From Mycobacterium noviomagense (GTDB lineage Bacteria; Actinomycetota; Actinomycetes; Mycobacteriales; Mycobacteriaceae): a stretch of DNA of 64,000 bases. The position numbers were made by a program, and so were the translations under genes. This document shows, piece after piece, positions 31,744 through 41,550 of the stretch. The notes under the pieces are model-generated. The model made no database searches and had not been told where the DNA came from. It saw only the letters and a list, made by a program, of their open reading frames with translations. Each line of letters begins with the position of its first letter. Position 1 is the first letter of the stretch. The stretch is taken from contig NZ_AP022583.1 in the NCBI RefSeq assembly GCF_010731635.1, forward strand, positions 2,852,001-2,916,000. Direction: 5' to 3'.

Positions 31744-33093
31744 TCAAAACGCTGCCACGGCCTGCGGGTCGCCGGCGGAATCTCGGTAAGCCCGCGCCGC
31801 AGCGAACCCGAGTTCGAGGTCGGCCAGGATGTCGTCGATACCCTCGATGCCCACCGCCAACCGCACCAGTCCCGGGCTGACACCGGTGGACAGCTGCTCC
31901 TGCGGCGTCAGCTGCGAGTGGGTGGTCGACGCTGGATGGATGACCAGCGAGCGCACATCGCCGATGTTGGCGACGTGGCTGTGCAGCTTCAGCGCGTTGA
32001 CGAACGCCTTGCCCGCTTCCACGCCGCCGACCAGCTCGAATGCCAGCACGGCGCCAGTTCCCTTGGGCGCCAGCTTTTTTGCCCGCTCGTGCCAGGGCGA
32101 GCTCGGTAGGCCCGCATAGTTGACCGATCGCACTTCCTCGCGGTCGGCCAGGAATTCGGCGACACGTTGGGCGTTGGCGACGTGGCGTTCCATCCGAAGG
32201 CTCAGCGTTTCCAGACCCTGGGCGATCAGAAACGCGTTGAACGGCGAGGCGGCCGATCCATAGTCGCGCAACAGCTGTACCCGGGCTTTGGTCGCGAACG
32301 CTGCCGGTCCCAGCTCGGCATAGACCACGCCGTGGTAACTGGGATCGGGGGTGGTGAATCCGGGGAAGCGGTCACCGCTCCAGTCGAACGTGCCGCCGTC
32401 GACGATCACGCCGGCGATCGCCGCGCCATGCCCGCCAAGGTATTTGGTGGCCGAATGCACGACGATGTCGGCGCCCTGCGCGATCGGCTGAATCAGATAC
32501 GGGGTGGCGATGGTGTTGTCGACGATCAGGGGCACGCCATTGTCGTGGGCAACCCCGGCGACCCCGGGAGTGTCCAGCACATCGATCTGCGGGTTGGAGA
32601 TGGTCTCGCCGAAGAACGCCTTGGTGTTCGGGCGCACCGCGGCCTGCCAGGAATCAAGGTCGTCGGGATCCTCGACGAAGCTCACGTCGATGCCGAGCCT
32701 GGCCAGCGAATAGTGGAACAGGTTGTACGTGCCGCCGTAGAGCCGCGGGCTGGACACGATGTGGTCGCCCGCACCGGCCACATTCAGGATCGCGAACGTC
32801 TCCGCCGCCTGGCCGGACGCCAGAAGCAGCGCGGCCACCCCGCCCTCCAATGCGGCGATGCGCTGTTCGACGACGTCGGTGGTCGGGTTGCCGATCCTGG
32901 TGTAGATGTTGCCGGGAACCTCAAGGCCGAACAGGGCCGCGGCGTGCGCGGTGTCGTCGAAGGTGTAGGACGTGGTCTGGTAAATAGGCAGTGCCCGGGC
33001 GTTGGTTACCGAGTCGGGCCGCTGCCCGGCGTGGACCTGTTTGGTCTCGAACGACCAGTGCGCGGTCGGGTCGGGTTCACTGTCGGTGCTCAT
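31744..33093 (-). CDS. metC: O-acetylhomoserine sulfhydrylase (MetC/MetZ, PLP enzyme)
   Basis: This 449-residue Cys/Met-metabolism PLP enzyme converts O-acetylhomoserine and sulfide into homocysteine. The PLP lysine lies in [37 protein letters not shown] is the substrate and cofactor entry segment, and [16 protein letters not shown] binds the PLP phosphate. Length and order match Mtb Rv3340 (449 residues). It is the first gene of the metC-metX-methyltransferase operon and is preceded by a SAM-IV riboswitch at 33275-33396. High SAM is therefore expected to switch the operon off. Confidence 0.94.
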   Translation of the reverse strand: MSTDSEPDPTAHWSFETKQVHAGQRPDSVTNARALPIYQTTSYTFDDTAHAAALFGLEVPGNIYTRIGNPTTDVVEQRIAALEGGVAALLLASGQAAETFAILNVAGAGDHIVSSPRLYGGTYNLFHYSLARLGIDVSFVEDPDDLDSWQAAVRPNTKAFFGETISNPQIDVLDTPGVAGVAHDNGVPLIVDNTIATPYLIQPIAQGADIVVHSATKYLGGHGAAIAGVIVDGGTFDWSGDRFPGFTTPDPSYHGVVYAELGPAAFATKARVQLLRDYGSAASPFNAFLIAQGLETLSLRMERHVANAQRVAEFLADREEVRSVNYAGLPSSPWHERAKKLAPKGTGAVLAFELVGGVEAGKAFVNALKLHSHVANIGDVRSLVIHPASTTHSQLTPQEQLSTGVSPGLVRLAVGIEGIDDILADLELGFAAARAYRDSAGDPQAVAAF

Positions 33094-33274
33094 GTGGCTG
33101 CTTTCTGCTGGAGTCGGATAGGTGTCGTGCTCGCAGTCGCCTGGACGCCATCACTTGATGACGTCAGCCAGTGGCGATGGGTTAACGACCCCGAGGCCTG
33201 GGGGGCCACATGATGGGCCAACCCGAATGGGTACGCATCAGGTATCCCTGTCTACTCAGGGGGCCCGTCATGGC

Positions 33275-33396
33275 GGACCCGCGCTTGCCGCGTAGCCGGT
33301 CGTGGCTACTCAACCTGGTCATCACCCGGGGCACCCCACCGCGGTTGGAGGGTTGCCGGCCAGCAAGCCGGGGCTTGGCGCTGGCGCTCATGACCC
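33275..33396 (-). ncRNA. SAM-IV riboswitch upstream of metC
   Basis: Read on the minus strand, the leader starts GGTCATGAGCGCCAGCGCC and continues with AAGCCCCGGCTTGCTGGCC, GGCAACCCTCC, then GGTGGGGTGCCCCGGGTGA and TGACCAGGTTGAGTAGCC. It ends with a GC-rich pseudoknot region near GCGGGTCCGCC. These blocks, including the closing P1 pair GGTCA/TGACC, are the SAM-IV pattern known upstream of metC (Rv3340) in mycobacteria. The 180 bases between it and the metC ATG contain GC-rich inverted segments that could act as the expression platform. Boundaries are approximate. Confidence 0.9.
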
Positions 33397-33407
33397 ATAG
33401 GAAGCCT

Positions 33408-33413
33408 ATCGTA
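33408..33413 (-). promoter_or_regulatory. Predicted -10 box for the metC leader RNA
   Basis: On the minus strand TACGAT fits TAnnnT and would start transcription near 33400, four bases before the riboswitch P1 helix. The remaining 100 bp up to icd2 form a divergent promoter region in which I see no further clear box. Confidence 0.45.
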
Positions 33414-33517
33414 TTAGGCCGATCCCCTGCCACCGTCCCCGGCTACGCCGCGCTGCCGATACGGCATGCGGGATACTCGCCACCATCAGATCCGACTGGA
33501 AACGCGGGAGAAGGACC

Positions 33518-35752
33518 ATGTGCGCCGAGCGGCCGACCATCATTTACACGCTGACCGACGAGGCGCCGATGCTGGCGACCTATGCGTTTCTGCCGATTAT
33601 TCGTGCCTTCACCGAGCCGGCGGGCATCGACGTCAAGCTCAGTGACATCTCGCTGGCGACCCGGATCCTGGCCGAGTTTCCCGATTACCTGACCGAGGAG
33701 CAGCGCGTCCCGGACAACCTGGGTGAGCTGGGCCGGCTGACGCAGCTGCCCGACACCAACATCATCAAGCTGCCTAACATCAGCGCCTCGGTGCCGCAGC
33801 TCGTCGCAGCCATCAGGGAGCTGCAGGACAAGGGTTTCAAGATCCCGGACTATCCGGCCGACCCGAAGACCGAGCAGGAAAGCGAAATCCGCAACCGCTA
33901 CGCCAAAGTCCTCGGCAGCGCGGTGAATCCGGTGCTGCGGGAAGGCAACTCGGACCGTCGCGCATCCAAGGCGGTCAAGGACTACGCCCGCAAGCACCCG
34001 CACAGCATGGGCAAGTGGTCGATGGCCTCACGCACCCATGTCGCGACCATGAAGCACGGCGACTTCTACCACGGCGAGAAGTCGATGACGCTGGACCGCC
34101 CGCGCAACGTGAAGATGGAGCTGGTGACCAAGCGCGGTGAAACGCTGGTGCTCAAGCCCCAGGTATCGCTGGGTTACGGCGACATCATCGATTCGATGTT
34201 CATGAGCCGCAAGGCCCTGTGCGACTTCTACAAACAACAGATGGAGGACGCCTACGAGACGGGCGTGATGTTCTCGCTGCACGTCAAGGCGACGATGATG
34301 AAGGTCAGCCATCCGATCGTGTTCGGCCACGCGATCAAGGTCTTCTACAAGGACGCCTTCGCCAAGCACGAGAAGCTGTTCGACGAGCTGGGCGTCAACG
34401 TCAACAACGGGCTCTCCGATCTGTACGCGAAGATCGAGTCGCTGCCGGCCTCGCTACGCGACGAGATCGTCGACGACTTGCACCGCTGCCACGAGCACCG
34501 TCCCGAGCTGGCCATGGTCGATTCGGCCCGGGGAATCTCGAATTTCCATTCGCCCAGTGATGTGATCGTGGACGCCTCGATGCCCGCGATGATCCGCGCG
34601 GGCGGCCAGATGTACGGCGCCGACGGCAAACTCAAGGACACCAAGGCCGTCAATCCGGAGTCCACGTTCAGCCGCATCTACCAGGAGATGATCAACTTCT
34701 GCAAGACGCACGGCCAGTTCGATCCGACCACCATGGGCACGGTGCCCAATGTGGGCCTGATGGCTCAGAAGGCCGAGGAGTACGGCAGCCACGACAAGAC
34801 GTTCGAGGTCCCCGAGGACGGTGTGGCCAACATCGTCGACCTCGACACCGGCGAGGTGCTGCTGACGCAGAACGTGGAGGCCGGTGACATCTGGCGCATG
34901 CCGATCGTCAAGGACGCGGCGATCCGGGACTGGGTCAAGCTGGCCGTCACCCGCGCGCGGCTGTCCGGCATGACGGCGGTGTTCTGGCTGGACACCGAAC
35001 GTCCGCACGAGGTCGAGCTGCGCAAGAAGGTCAAGGCCTACCTGAAGGACCACGACACTGAGGGCCTGGAGATCCAGATCATGCCGCAGGTGTGGGCCAT
35101 GCGCTACACGCTCGAGCGCGTCATCCGCGGCAAGGACACCATCGCCGTGACCGGCAACATCCTGCGTGACTACCTCACCGACCTGTTCCCGATTCTGGAG
35201 CTTGGGACCAGCGCCAAGATGCTCTCGATCGTGCCCCTGCTGGCCGGCGGCGGCATGTACGAGACGGGTGCGGGTGGTTCGGCGCCCAAGCACGTCAAGC
35301 AACTGGTCGAGGAGAATCACCTGCGCTGGGATTCGATGGGCGAGTTTCTGGCGCTGGCCGCCAGCCTGGAAGACATGGGCGCGAAGACGGGAAACGCGCA
35401 CGCCAAAATTCTGGCCAAGACACTCGATGCCGCGATCGGCAAACTGCTGGACAACGACAAGAGCCCGTCGCGAAAGACCGGCGAACTAGACAACCGGGGC
35501 AGCCAGTTCTACCTGGCCATGTATTGGGCGCAAGAACTTGCCGCCCAGACCGACGACAAGAAGTTGGCGAAGCACTTCGCAGTTCTGGCCGACGCGTTGA
35601 CGGAGAACGAAGACGTCATCGTGGCCGAACTCAACGCGACCCAGGGCAAACCGGTCGACATCGGCGGCTACTACGCGCCCGATCCCACCTTGAGCACAGC
35701 GGTGATGCGGCCGAGTAAGACATTCAACAATGCACTCGCGGCGGCAGGCTGA
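33518..35752 (+). CDS. icd2: Monomeric NADP-dependent isocitrate dehydrogenase
   Basis: This is the 744-residue monomeric-type isocitrate dehydrogenase, close to Mtb Rv0066c (745 residues). It oxidises isocitrate to 2-oxoglutarate with NADP+ in the TCA cycle. Typical blocks are [21 protein letters not shown], the substrate loop [10 protein letters not shown] with the conserved Ser-Asp-Arg-Arg (near 141-150), [17 protein letters not shown], and [14 protein letters not shown] near the cofactor site. A clear ribosome site (GAGAAGGA) lies 3 nt before the ATG. In Mtb the gene is far from icd1; here it is 27 bp upstream of it. Confidence 0.95.
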   Translation: MCAERPTIIYTLTDEAPMLATYAFLPIIRAFTEPAGIDVKLSDISLATRILAEFPDYLTEEQRVPDNLGELGRLTQLPDTNIIKLPNISASVPQLVAAIRELQDKGFKIPDYPADPKTEQESEIRNRYAKVLGSAVNPVLREGNSDRRASKAVKDYARKHPHSMGKWSMASRTHVATMKHGDFYHGEKSMTLDRPRNVKMELVTKRGETLVLKPQVSLGYGDIIDSMFMSRKALCDFYKQQMEDAYETGVMFSLHVKATMMKVSHPIVFGHAIKVFYKDAFAKHEKLFDELGVNVNNGLSDLYAKIESLPASLRDEIVDDLHRCHEHRPELAMVDSARGISNFHSPSDVIVDASMPAMIRAGGQMYGADGKLKDTKAVNPESTFSRIYQEMINFCKTHGQFDPTTMGTVPNVGLMAQKAEEYGSHDKTFEVPEDGVANIVDLDTGEVLLTQNVEAGDIWRMPIVKDAAIRDWVKLAVTRARLSGMTAVFWLDTERPHEVELRKKVKAYLKDHDTEGLEIQIMPQVWAMRYTLERVIRGKDTIAVTGNILRDYLTDLFPILELGTSAKMLSIVPLLAGGGMYETGAGGSAPKHVKQLVEENHLRWDSMGEFLALAASLEDMGAKTGNAHAKILAKTLDAAIGKLLDNDKSPSRKTGELDNRGSQFYLAMYWAQELAAQTDDKKLAKHFAVLADALTENEDVIVAELNATQGKPVDIGGYYAPDPTLSTAVMRPSKTFNNALAAAG

Positions 35753-35767
35753 TACCGGTCCCGCTTG

Positions 35768-35773
35768 TAGTGT
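35768..35773 (+). promoter_or_regulatory. Predicted -10 box of icd1 inside the icd2-icd1 gap
   Basis: TAGTGT fits TAnnnT and ends 7 nt before the icd1 ATG. No ribosome binding site is visible there. This suggests a separate leaderless icd1 transcript in addition to any icd2 read-through. Confidence 0.45.
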
Positions 35774-35779
35774 TGGGAC

Positions 35780-37009
35780 ATGTCCAGCGGATACAAGATC
35801 AAAGTCGAAGGCACGGTAGTAGAGCTCGACGGTGACGAGATGACGCGCGTCATCTGGAAGCTCATCAAGGACATGCTCATCTTCCCGCACCTCGACATCA
35901 ATCTGGCCTACTACGACCTGGGGATCGAAAATCGGGACTCCACCGACGACCAGGTGACGATCGACGCGGCCTACGCCATCAAAAAGCACGGCGTCGGCGT
36001 CAAGTGCGCGACGATCACGCCCGACGAGGCCAGGGTCAAGGAATTCAACCTCAAGACCATGTGGTCATCACCCAACGGGACCATTCGAAATATCTTGGGC
36101 GGCACCATTTTCCGCGAGCCAATCATCATCTCGAACATTCCGCGTCTGGTGCCGGGCTGGAAGAAGCCGATTATCATCGGCCGTCACGCGTTCGGTGACC
36201 AGTACCGGGCAACCAATTTCAAAGTCGACCGGCCCGGCTGCGTCACGCTGACCTTCACCCCCGAGGACGGCAGCGAGCCGATCGTGCACGAAATGGTGCG
36301 AATCCCCGACGACGGCGGCGTCGTGATGGGGATGTACAACTTCAAAAGATCCATCCAGGACTTCGCGCGGGCGTCGTTCGCCTACGGGCTGCAAGAGAAC
36401 TACCCGGTATATCTGTCCACCAAGAACACCATCCTCAAGGCCTACGACGGCATGTTCAAAGACGAGTTCCAGCGCATCTACGACGAGGAATTCAAAGACC
36501 AGTTCGAAGCCGCCGGCCTGACCTACGAGCACCGGCTGATCGACGACATGGTCGCCGCCTGCCTGAAATGGGAGGGCGGCTATGTGTGGGCTTGCAAGAA
36601 CTACGACGGCGACGTGCAGTCCGACACCGTCGCACAGGGCTACGGCTCACTGGGGCTGATGACCTCGGTGCTGATGACCGCCGACGGCAAGACGGTGGAG
36701 GCAGAAGCCGCCCACGGCACCGTCACCCGCCACTTCCGCCAGTACCAGCAGGGAAAGCCCACCTCCACCAACCCGATCGCGTCGATCTTCGCCTGGACGC
36801 GCGGGCTGCAGCACCGCGGCAAGCTGGACGACACCCCGGAGGTGACCGAGTTCGCGCAGAAGCTCGAAGAGGTGGTCGTCAAAACGGTCGAGGACGGTCA
36901 GATGACCAAGGACCTGGCCATCCTGATCGGTCCCCACCAGCAGTGGCAGAACAGCGAGGAGTTTCTCGGGTCGATCGCCGAGAACCTGGAGAAGGCGCTC
37001 AACGGGTAG
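35780..37009 (+). CDS. icd1: Homodimeric NADP-dependent isocitrate dehydrogenase
   Basis: This 409-residue enzyme is of the dimeric, eukaryote-like class, matching Mtb Rv3339c in length. It does the same reaction as icd2 with an unrelated subunit structure. The substrate-binding phosphorylation-type loop appears as [41 protein letters not shown] is the isocitrate/isopropylmalate dehydrogenase signature with the metal-binding aspartates, and [17 protein letters not shown] binds NADP. It is 27 bp downstream of icd2 and is followed after 1 bp by a long palindromic terminator. Confidence 0.95.
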   Translation: MSSGYKIKVEGTVVELDGDEMTRVIWKLIKDMLIFPHLDINLAYYDLGIENRDSTDDQVTIDAAYAIKKHGVGVKCATITPDEARVKEFNLKTMWSSPNGTIRNILGGTIFREPIIISNIPRLVPGWKKPIIIGRHAFGDQYRATNFKVDRPGCVTLTFTPEDGSEPIVHEMVRIPDDGGVVMGMYNFKRSIQDFARASFAYGLQENYPVYLSTKNTILKAYDGMFKDEFQRIYDEEFKDQFEAAGLTYEHRLIDDMVAACLKWEGGYVWACKNYDGDVQSDTVAQGYGSLGLMTSVLMTADGKTVEAEAAHGTVTRHFRQYQQGKPTSTNPIASIFAWTRGLQHRGKLDDTPEVTEFAQKLEEVVVKTVEDGQMTKDLAILIGPHQQWQNSEEFLGSIAENLEKALNG

Positions 37010-37010
37010 C

Positions 37011-37070
37011 GCGAGCAGACGCAAAAGCCCCGTATTTACGCAGTAAATGGGGGCTTTTGCGTCTTTTCGC
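37011..37070. terminator. Long palindromic element, copy 1: bidirectional terminator candidate after icd1
   Basis: The outer stem pairs AGACGCAAAAGCCCC (37017-37031) with GGGGCTTTTGCGTCT (37050-37064), 15 bp without mismatch. An inner stem ATTTAC/GTAAAT follows, and outer bases GCGAGC/TTTCGC pair partly. Copy 2 at 50452-50511 has the same 15-bp stem but a different loop. It lies between convergent genes, and the last codons and stop of the hydrolase gene (37036) are inside it. Confidence 0.8.
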
Positions 37071-37884
37071 CAGCAATGCAGTACTCGTCGAGGAAGTCGG
37101 TGATGACTTCGGTGATCCGGCCCGGCGCCTCGAACATTGGGATGTGCCCGACGCCGTCAAGCTCGGTCACCCGGGTGCCCTCGGGGAGTTGCGCGCGGAA
37201 GTACCGGTGGGATCGCGGCCCGGGAAACACGCGGTCTTTCTCGCAGATCACTAGGTGCGCGGGCACGGCGGTTTGCGCCAAGTCCAGTAAGCCGGGCATC
37301 AGCAACGACTTGACCAGCAACTGGAAGTAGGCCGGGCAATGCGCGACGTCGTCGATGATCGCATGGAGCTCGCTTTCGCTGACCCCGTCGGGTGACGCGC
37401 TGATCGGAAGGGTGGCCAGGCGGCGGCTGAGCGGCAGCTTCAACGCACGCGGCCCGAGCCAGCGCGCCGCCGCCCATAGCGGCATACCGCCGACGAATTT
37501 GGCGATCACCTCGAACTTTGTCGGGGCCCAGCGCGTCCAACCACCTGCCGGGGCGATGCCGGTCACGGTGCGTGCCCGCCCGCGGCTCTCGAGTTCGAAC
37601 GCCACCCAGCCGCCCAGCGAGTTGCCGACGATGTGTGCGGTGTTCCAGCCCAGCTCGTCGAGTTGGCGCTCGACGTGGTCGGCCAGCACTTCCGAGCTCA
37701 AGAACCTGGTGCCGGCGTAGGGTCCGCCGTTGTGGCCGGCCATCGTCGGCGCGAACACCTCGTAGCGGCCGGTGTCGGCCAGCTGCTGGGCCACCGTCTC
37801 CCATACGATCTGCGAAATCAGGAAGGGGTGCAGCAGCAGGACGGGTTCACCCGACCCGAGATGAATAGGCTCGCGAGTCGTCAT
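37036..37884 (-). CDS. Alpha/beta hydrolase (intact form of Mtb Rv3338/Rv3337)
   Basis: This 282-residue alpha/beta hydrolase has an oxyanion block PVLLLHPFLIS near the start, the nucleophile elbow IVGNSLGGWVAFEL (Ser near 99), a cap region near 145-215, the acidic residue in ICEKDRVFPG, and the catalytic His in LDGVGHIPMFEAPG. The substrate is unknown. In Mtb, as I recall, this region is annotated as two short genes (Rv3337 and Rv3338), so the protein here looks like the unbroken form. The ATG at 37884 was chosen from homology. The gene is divergent from trpS, with a palindrome at 37902-37916 between them. The last residues (EKTQKPPFTA) are coded by the palindromic terminator. Confidence 0.82.
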   Translation of the reverse strand: MTTREPIHLGSGEPVLLLHPFLISQIVWETVAQQLADTGRYEVFAPTMAGHNGGPYAGTRFLSSEVLADHVERQLDELGWNTAHIVGNSLGGWVAFELESRGRARTVTGIAPAGGWTRWAPTKFEVIAKFVGGMPLWAAARWLGPRALKLPLSRRLATLPISASPDGVSESELHAIIDDVAHCPAYFQLLVKSLLMPGLLDLAQTAVPAHLVICEKDRVFPGPRSHRYFRAQLPEGTRVTELDGVGHIPMFEAPGRITEVITDFLDEYCIAGEKTQKPPFTA

Positions 37885-37901
37885 GACCGCGACATTATGG
37901 T

Positions 37902-37916
37902 GATACCGGCGGTATC
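37902..37916. promoter_or_regulatory. 15-bp palindromic operator candidate between the hydrolase gene and trpS
   Basis: GATACCGGCGGTATC is a perfect palindrome with 7-bp arms and a 1-bp centre. It lies 17 bp upstream of the hydrolase start and 50 bp upstream of trpS. On the minus strand TAATGT, a -10 candidate for the hydrolase, lies just downstream, so a bound repressor would cover that promoter. Confidence 0.5.
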
Positions 37917-37951
37917 GCAAGCGTGTGGAGTGCGGGCCGGCGACGGCGTGA

Positions 37952-38986
<1,035 letters not shown>

Positions 38987-38992
38987 ACACAC

Positions 38993-40027
38993 ATGAGCGA
39001 CGCGGCCAAACCAGGGCTCCTCAATCGGGTGCGGGCGCGATACGGGTGGTTCGACCACGTCATGCGCGCCAACCAGCGGTACAACGACCGCAAGGGCAAT
39101 TTCTTCGCGGCGGGCCTGACCTATTACACGATCTTTTCGCTATTCCCTTTGTTGATGGTTGGTTTCGCGCTCGCCGGATTCGTGCTGGCGCGCCAACCGG
39201 AGTTGCTGGCCGACATCGAGGATCGAATCCGCACCGCGGTGTCGGGCAAGTTCGGCAAACAGCTGATCAAGGCGATGAACTCGGCGATCGCATCGCGCAG
39301 TTCGGTCGGAATCATCGGCCTCGCCGGGTCGGCGTGGGCGGGCCTGGGGTGGATGGCGAATCTGCGTGAGGCGCTCAGTGCAATGTGGGCTGAGCATGTG
39401 ACATCGCCCGGCTTCGTCCGCACCAAGTTGTCCGATCTTGTGGCGATGCTCTCCGCGTTCGCGGCGATCGCGGCGACTATCGCGCTGACCGCACTCGCTG
39501 ACGCTGCGCCGATGGCCAAGGTGCTGGATTGGCTTGGGCTGCACTACGCCCTGGTGCTGGACATCATCTTGCGCGGCGTTTCGCTGCTGATGTCGCTGCT
39601 GGTGTCGTGGCTGCTGTTCACCTGGATGATCGCCCGGCTGCCGCGGGAGCCGGTCAGCTTCGCCGCCTCGATGCGGGCCGGGCTGCTGGCGGCTGTTGGT
39701 TTCGAAGTGTTCAAGCAGCTCGCGTCGATCTACTTGCGGTCGGTGTTGCGCAGTCCGGCCGGTGCCGCGTTCGGTCCGGTGTTGGGTTTGATGGTGTTCG
39801 CGTACATCACCGCGCGGCTGGTTCTGTTCGCCACCGCGTGGGCGGCGACGTCGCCGGCCAACGTGCGCGCGGCGGCGGCGCCGGCGCCGCCGCCGGCTCC
39901 GGCGGTGATCACTCCGCGGGTGCAGGCCGACGAAGGTCTAAGCGCTCGGCAGGCATTGACTGCGGCGGGACTGGGAGCTGTTGCTGCGCTGGGTCTTTCA
40001 CGGCTTGTGCGCCGGCGCGACCGGTGA
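38993..40027 (+). CDS. YihY/YhjD-type inner membrane protein (Rv3335c-like)
   Basis: This 344-residue protein of the YihY (formerly RNase BN) family has six membrane helices between about residues 35 and 285. The family start is GNFFAAGLTYYTIFSLFPLLM. Later blocks are GSAWAGLGWMANLREALSAMW and AGLLAAVGFEVFKQLASIYL. The C-terminal 60 residues are Ala/Pro-rich and end in LSRLVRRRDR. YhjD has been linked to lipid A or outer-lipid transport in E. coli. The role in mycobacteria is unknown. It starts 6 bp after trpS. Confidence 0.85.
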   Translation: MSDAAKPGLLNRVRARYGWFDHVMRANQRYNDRKGNFFAAGLTYYTIFSLFPLLMVGFALAGFVLARQPELLADIEDRIRTAVSGKFGKQLIKAMNSAIASRSSVGIIGLAGSAWAGLGWMANLREALSAMWAEHVTSPGFVRTKLSDLVAMLSAFAAIAATIALTALADAAPMAKVLDWLGLHYALVLDIILRGVSLLMSLLVSWLLFTWMIARLPREPVSFAASMRAGLLAAVGFEVFKQLASIYLRSVLRSPAGAAFGPVLGLMVFAYITARLVLFATAWAATSPANVRAAAAPAPPPAPAVITPRVQADEGLSARQALTAAGLGAVAALGLSRLVRRRDR

Positions 40028-40034
40028 CGACCGG

Positions 40035-40319
40035 CTAGCGGAATAGTCTGCGGAGCCACCCGGTTTGCCGCACTCGCCTTGGCCCCGGTGGACCCATTTT
40101 TGCGACAGCCTCTTCGGCGGGGAGCCGACGGAGTTTTTGCGCCTGCTTGAGGTGGTACCGACAGAACAGGCCGACACCCGGGGGTGCGGTGACGCCAAGC
40201 GAATTCGACCAGCCGACGTATGGGGGAGGCTGCCAGTTGGGGTCGTAGTCGGCGAACTGGACGGTGCCCACGGCATCGCTGCTGAAACCGCACACCACAC
40301 AATGCGGTTTGATGGCCAT
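40035..40319 (-). CDS. Small cysteine-containing protein of unknown function
   Basis: This 94-residue protein begins MAIKPHCVVCG, with a CxxC pair at residues 7 and 10 and a second possible metal site at FCRYHLKQAQ near 53, together a zinc-ribbon-like arrangement. The middle is rich in Trp, Tyr and Pro (FADYDPNWQPPPYVGWSN). The C-terminus is basic (RRVRQTGWLRRLFR). The ATG at 40319 is preferred over a GTG one codon upstream. It is convergent with the YhjD-like gene (7 bp between stops). I do not recognise a family. Confidence 0.6.
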   Translation of the reverse strand: MAIKPHCVVCGFSSDAVGTVQFADYDPNWQPPPYVGWSNSLGVTAPPGVGLFCRYHLKQAQKLRRLPAEEAVAKMGPPGPRRVRQTGWLRRLFR

Positions 40320-40371
40320 CACACCGCCCTGTCATGTCGTCGCACGCACGTCGCATGTGTGCTGCCCAACG

Positions 40372-41550
40372 CTAATTCGGCGGCTGTGCGCGCGGCCAGT
40401 GTGATCCCTGATCGCTCACCCAGCCGCCGTTGACCATGACGGAGCTGATCTCCAAAACCTGGCTGAGCACAACAAGATTGGCGTCCATGCCGCTGCGCAG
40501 ACTGCCGACATGGCCGAGTCCGAGTACCCGAGCCGGCGTGGTCGACGTCATCGCCACGGCGGCGGCCAGCCCCTCATCGGGGTCGGAAGACAGCCCCGCC
40601 ACATTGCGGAAAAGCCCGTCCATCGTGGCGGTACTGCCAGCAAGCGTCGACGTTCCGTGCACATGAGCCACGCCCGAGACGACGTCGATCTCCTGGGTTC
40701 CCAACCGAAATGAGCCGTCGGCGCAACCGGCGGCAGCGGTGGCATCGGTGACCAACGCGACCCGGTCCGCTCCTGCGGCTTCGATCACCCCACGCACCAA
40801 GGCAGGATGGACGTGAACACCGTCGGCGATCAGCTCCAGCGTCACCCCCGGGTCCTGCAACAGCGCCAACGCGGGGCCGGGCTCGCGGTGGTGCAGCGGG
40901 CGCATCGCATTGAACAGGTGCGTTCCGACCGTCGCGCCCGCGGCAATGGCCTGCCGGGTCTGCTCGTACGTCGCATCCGTATGACCAACGGCGACAACCG
41001 TTCCCGCGTCCACGAAGCGTCTGATTGCGGCGGCGCTGCCGGGAAGTTCCGGTGCAAGCGTCACCATCCGGATCGCATCGTCGCCAGCGGCGAGCACGGC
41101 GTCGATCTCGGCGCGATCGGGATCGCGCAGCTGCCCGGGATCGTGGGCCCCGCATCGCTCCCGGCTCAGCCACGGCCCCTCGATGTGGATGCCGGCGATG
41201 ACGCCTTTCCGGGTCGCCTCGGCGAGCCCGCGAACCGCTGCCAGCAAGTCGTCGGGCGAGGCGGTGACCAGGCTGGCCAGCGTGGTCGTGGTGCCGTGTC
41301 GTAAGTGAAAGCCTGCAGCGGAGGCAATCTCATCTGGATGCCCGTCGGTGTACCACGCGCCGCCGCCGCCATGCACATGCATATCGACGAAGCCGGGAAC
41401 CACGGTGGTGGCGTCGGGGTAATCGATATCTGGTGGGTGGGGCGGCGCACCGCATCCGCAATCGCCGATTCGTCGGCCTGAAACCGTCAACCAGCCGGGG
41501 CGGCAGATCTGGCCGTCGAGGACCATTGTGCCGGCGGCGATCAGAGTCAT
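40372..41550 (-). CDS. nagA: N-acetylglucosamine-6-phosphate deacetylase
   Basis: NagA removes the acetyl group from GlcNAc-6-phosphate during peptidoglycan recycling and amino sugar use. The 392-residue amidohydrolase has the metal motif VPGFVDMHVHGGGG, HIEGPWLS, the histidines of VVAVGHTDATYEQ and GTHLFNAMRPLHHREPG, and the catalytic Asp in LVTDATAAAG. Its ATG overlaps the sugI stop by 4 bp. It is the last gene of a dacB1-sugI-nagA operon, which groups wall remodelling, sugar transport and GlcNAc catabolism. Position matches Mtb Rv3332. Confidence 0.94.
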   Translation of the reverse strand: MTLIAAGTMVLDGQICRPGWLTVSGRRIGDCGCGAPPHPPDIDYPDATTVVPGFVDMHVHGGGGAWYTDGHPDEIASAAGFHLRHGTTTTLASLVTASPDDLLAAVRGLAEATRKGVIAGIHIEGPWLSRERCGAHDPGQLRDPDRAEIDAVLAAGDDAIRMVTLAPELPGSAAAIRRFVDAGTVVAVGHTDATYEQTRQAIAAGATVGTHLFNAMRPLHHREPGPALALLQDPGVTLELIADGVHVHPALVRGVIEAAGADRVALVTDATAAAGCADGSFRLGTQEIDVVSGVAHVHGTSTLAGSTATMDGLFRNVAGLSSDPDEGLAAAVAMTSTTPARVLGLGHVGSLRSGMDANLVVLSQVLEISSVMVNGGWVSDQGSHWPRAQPPN

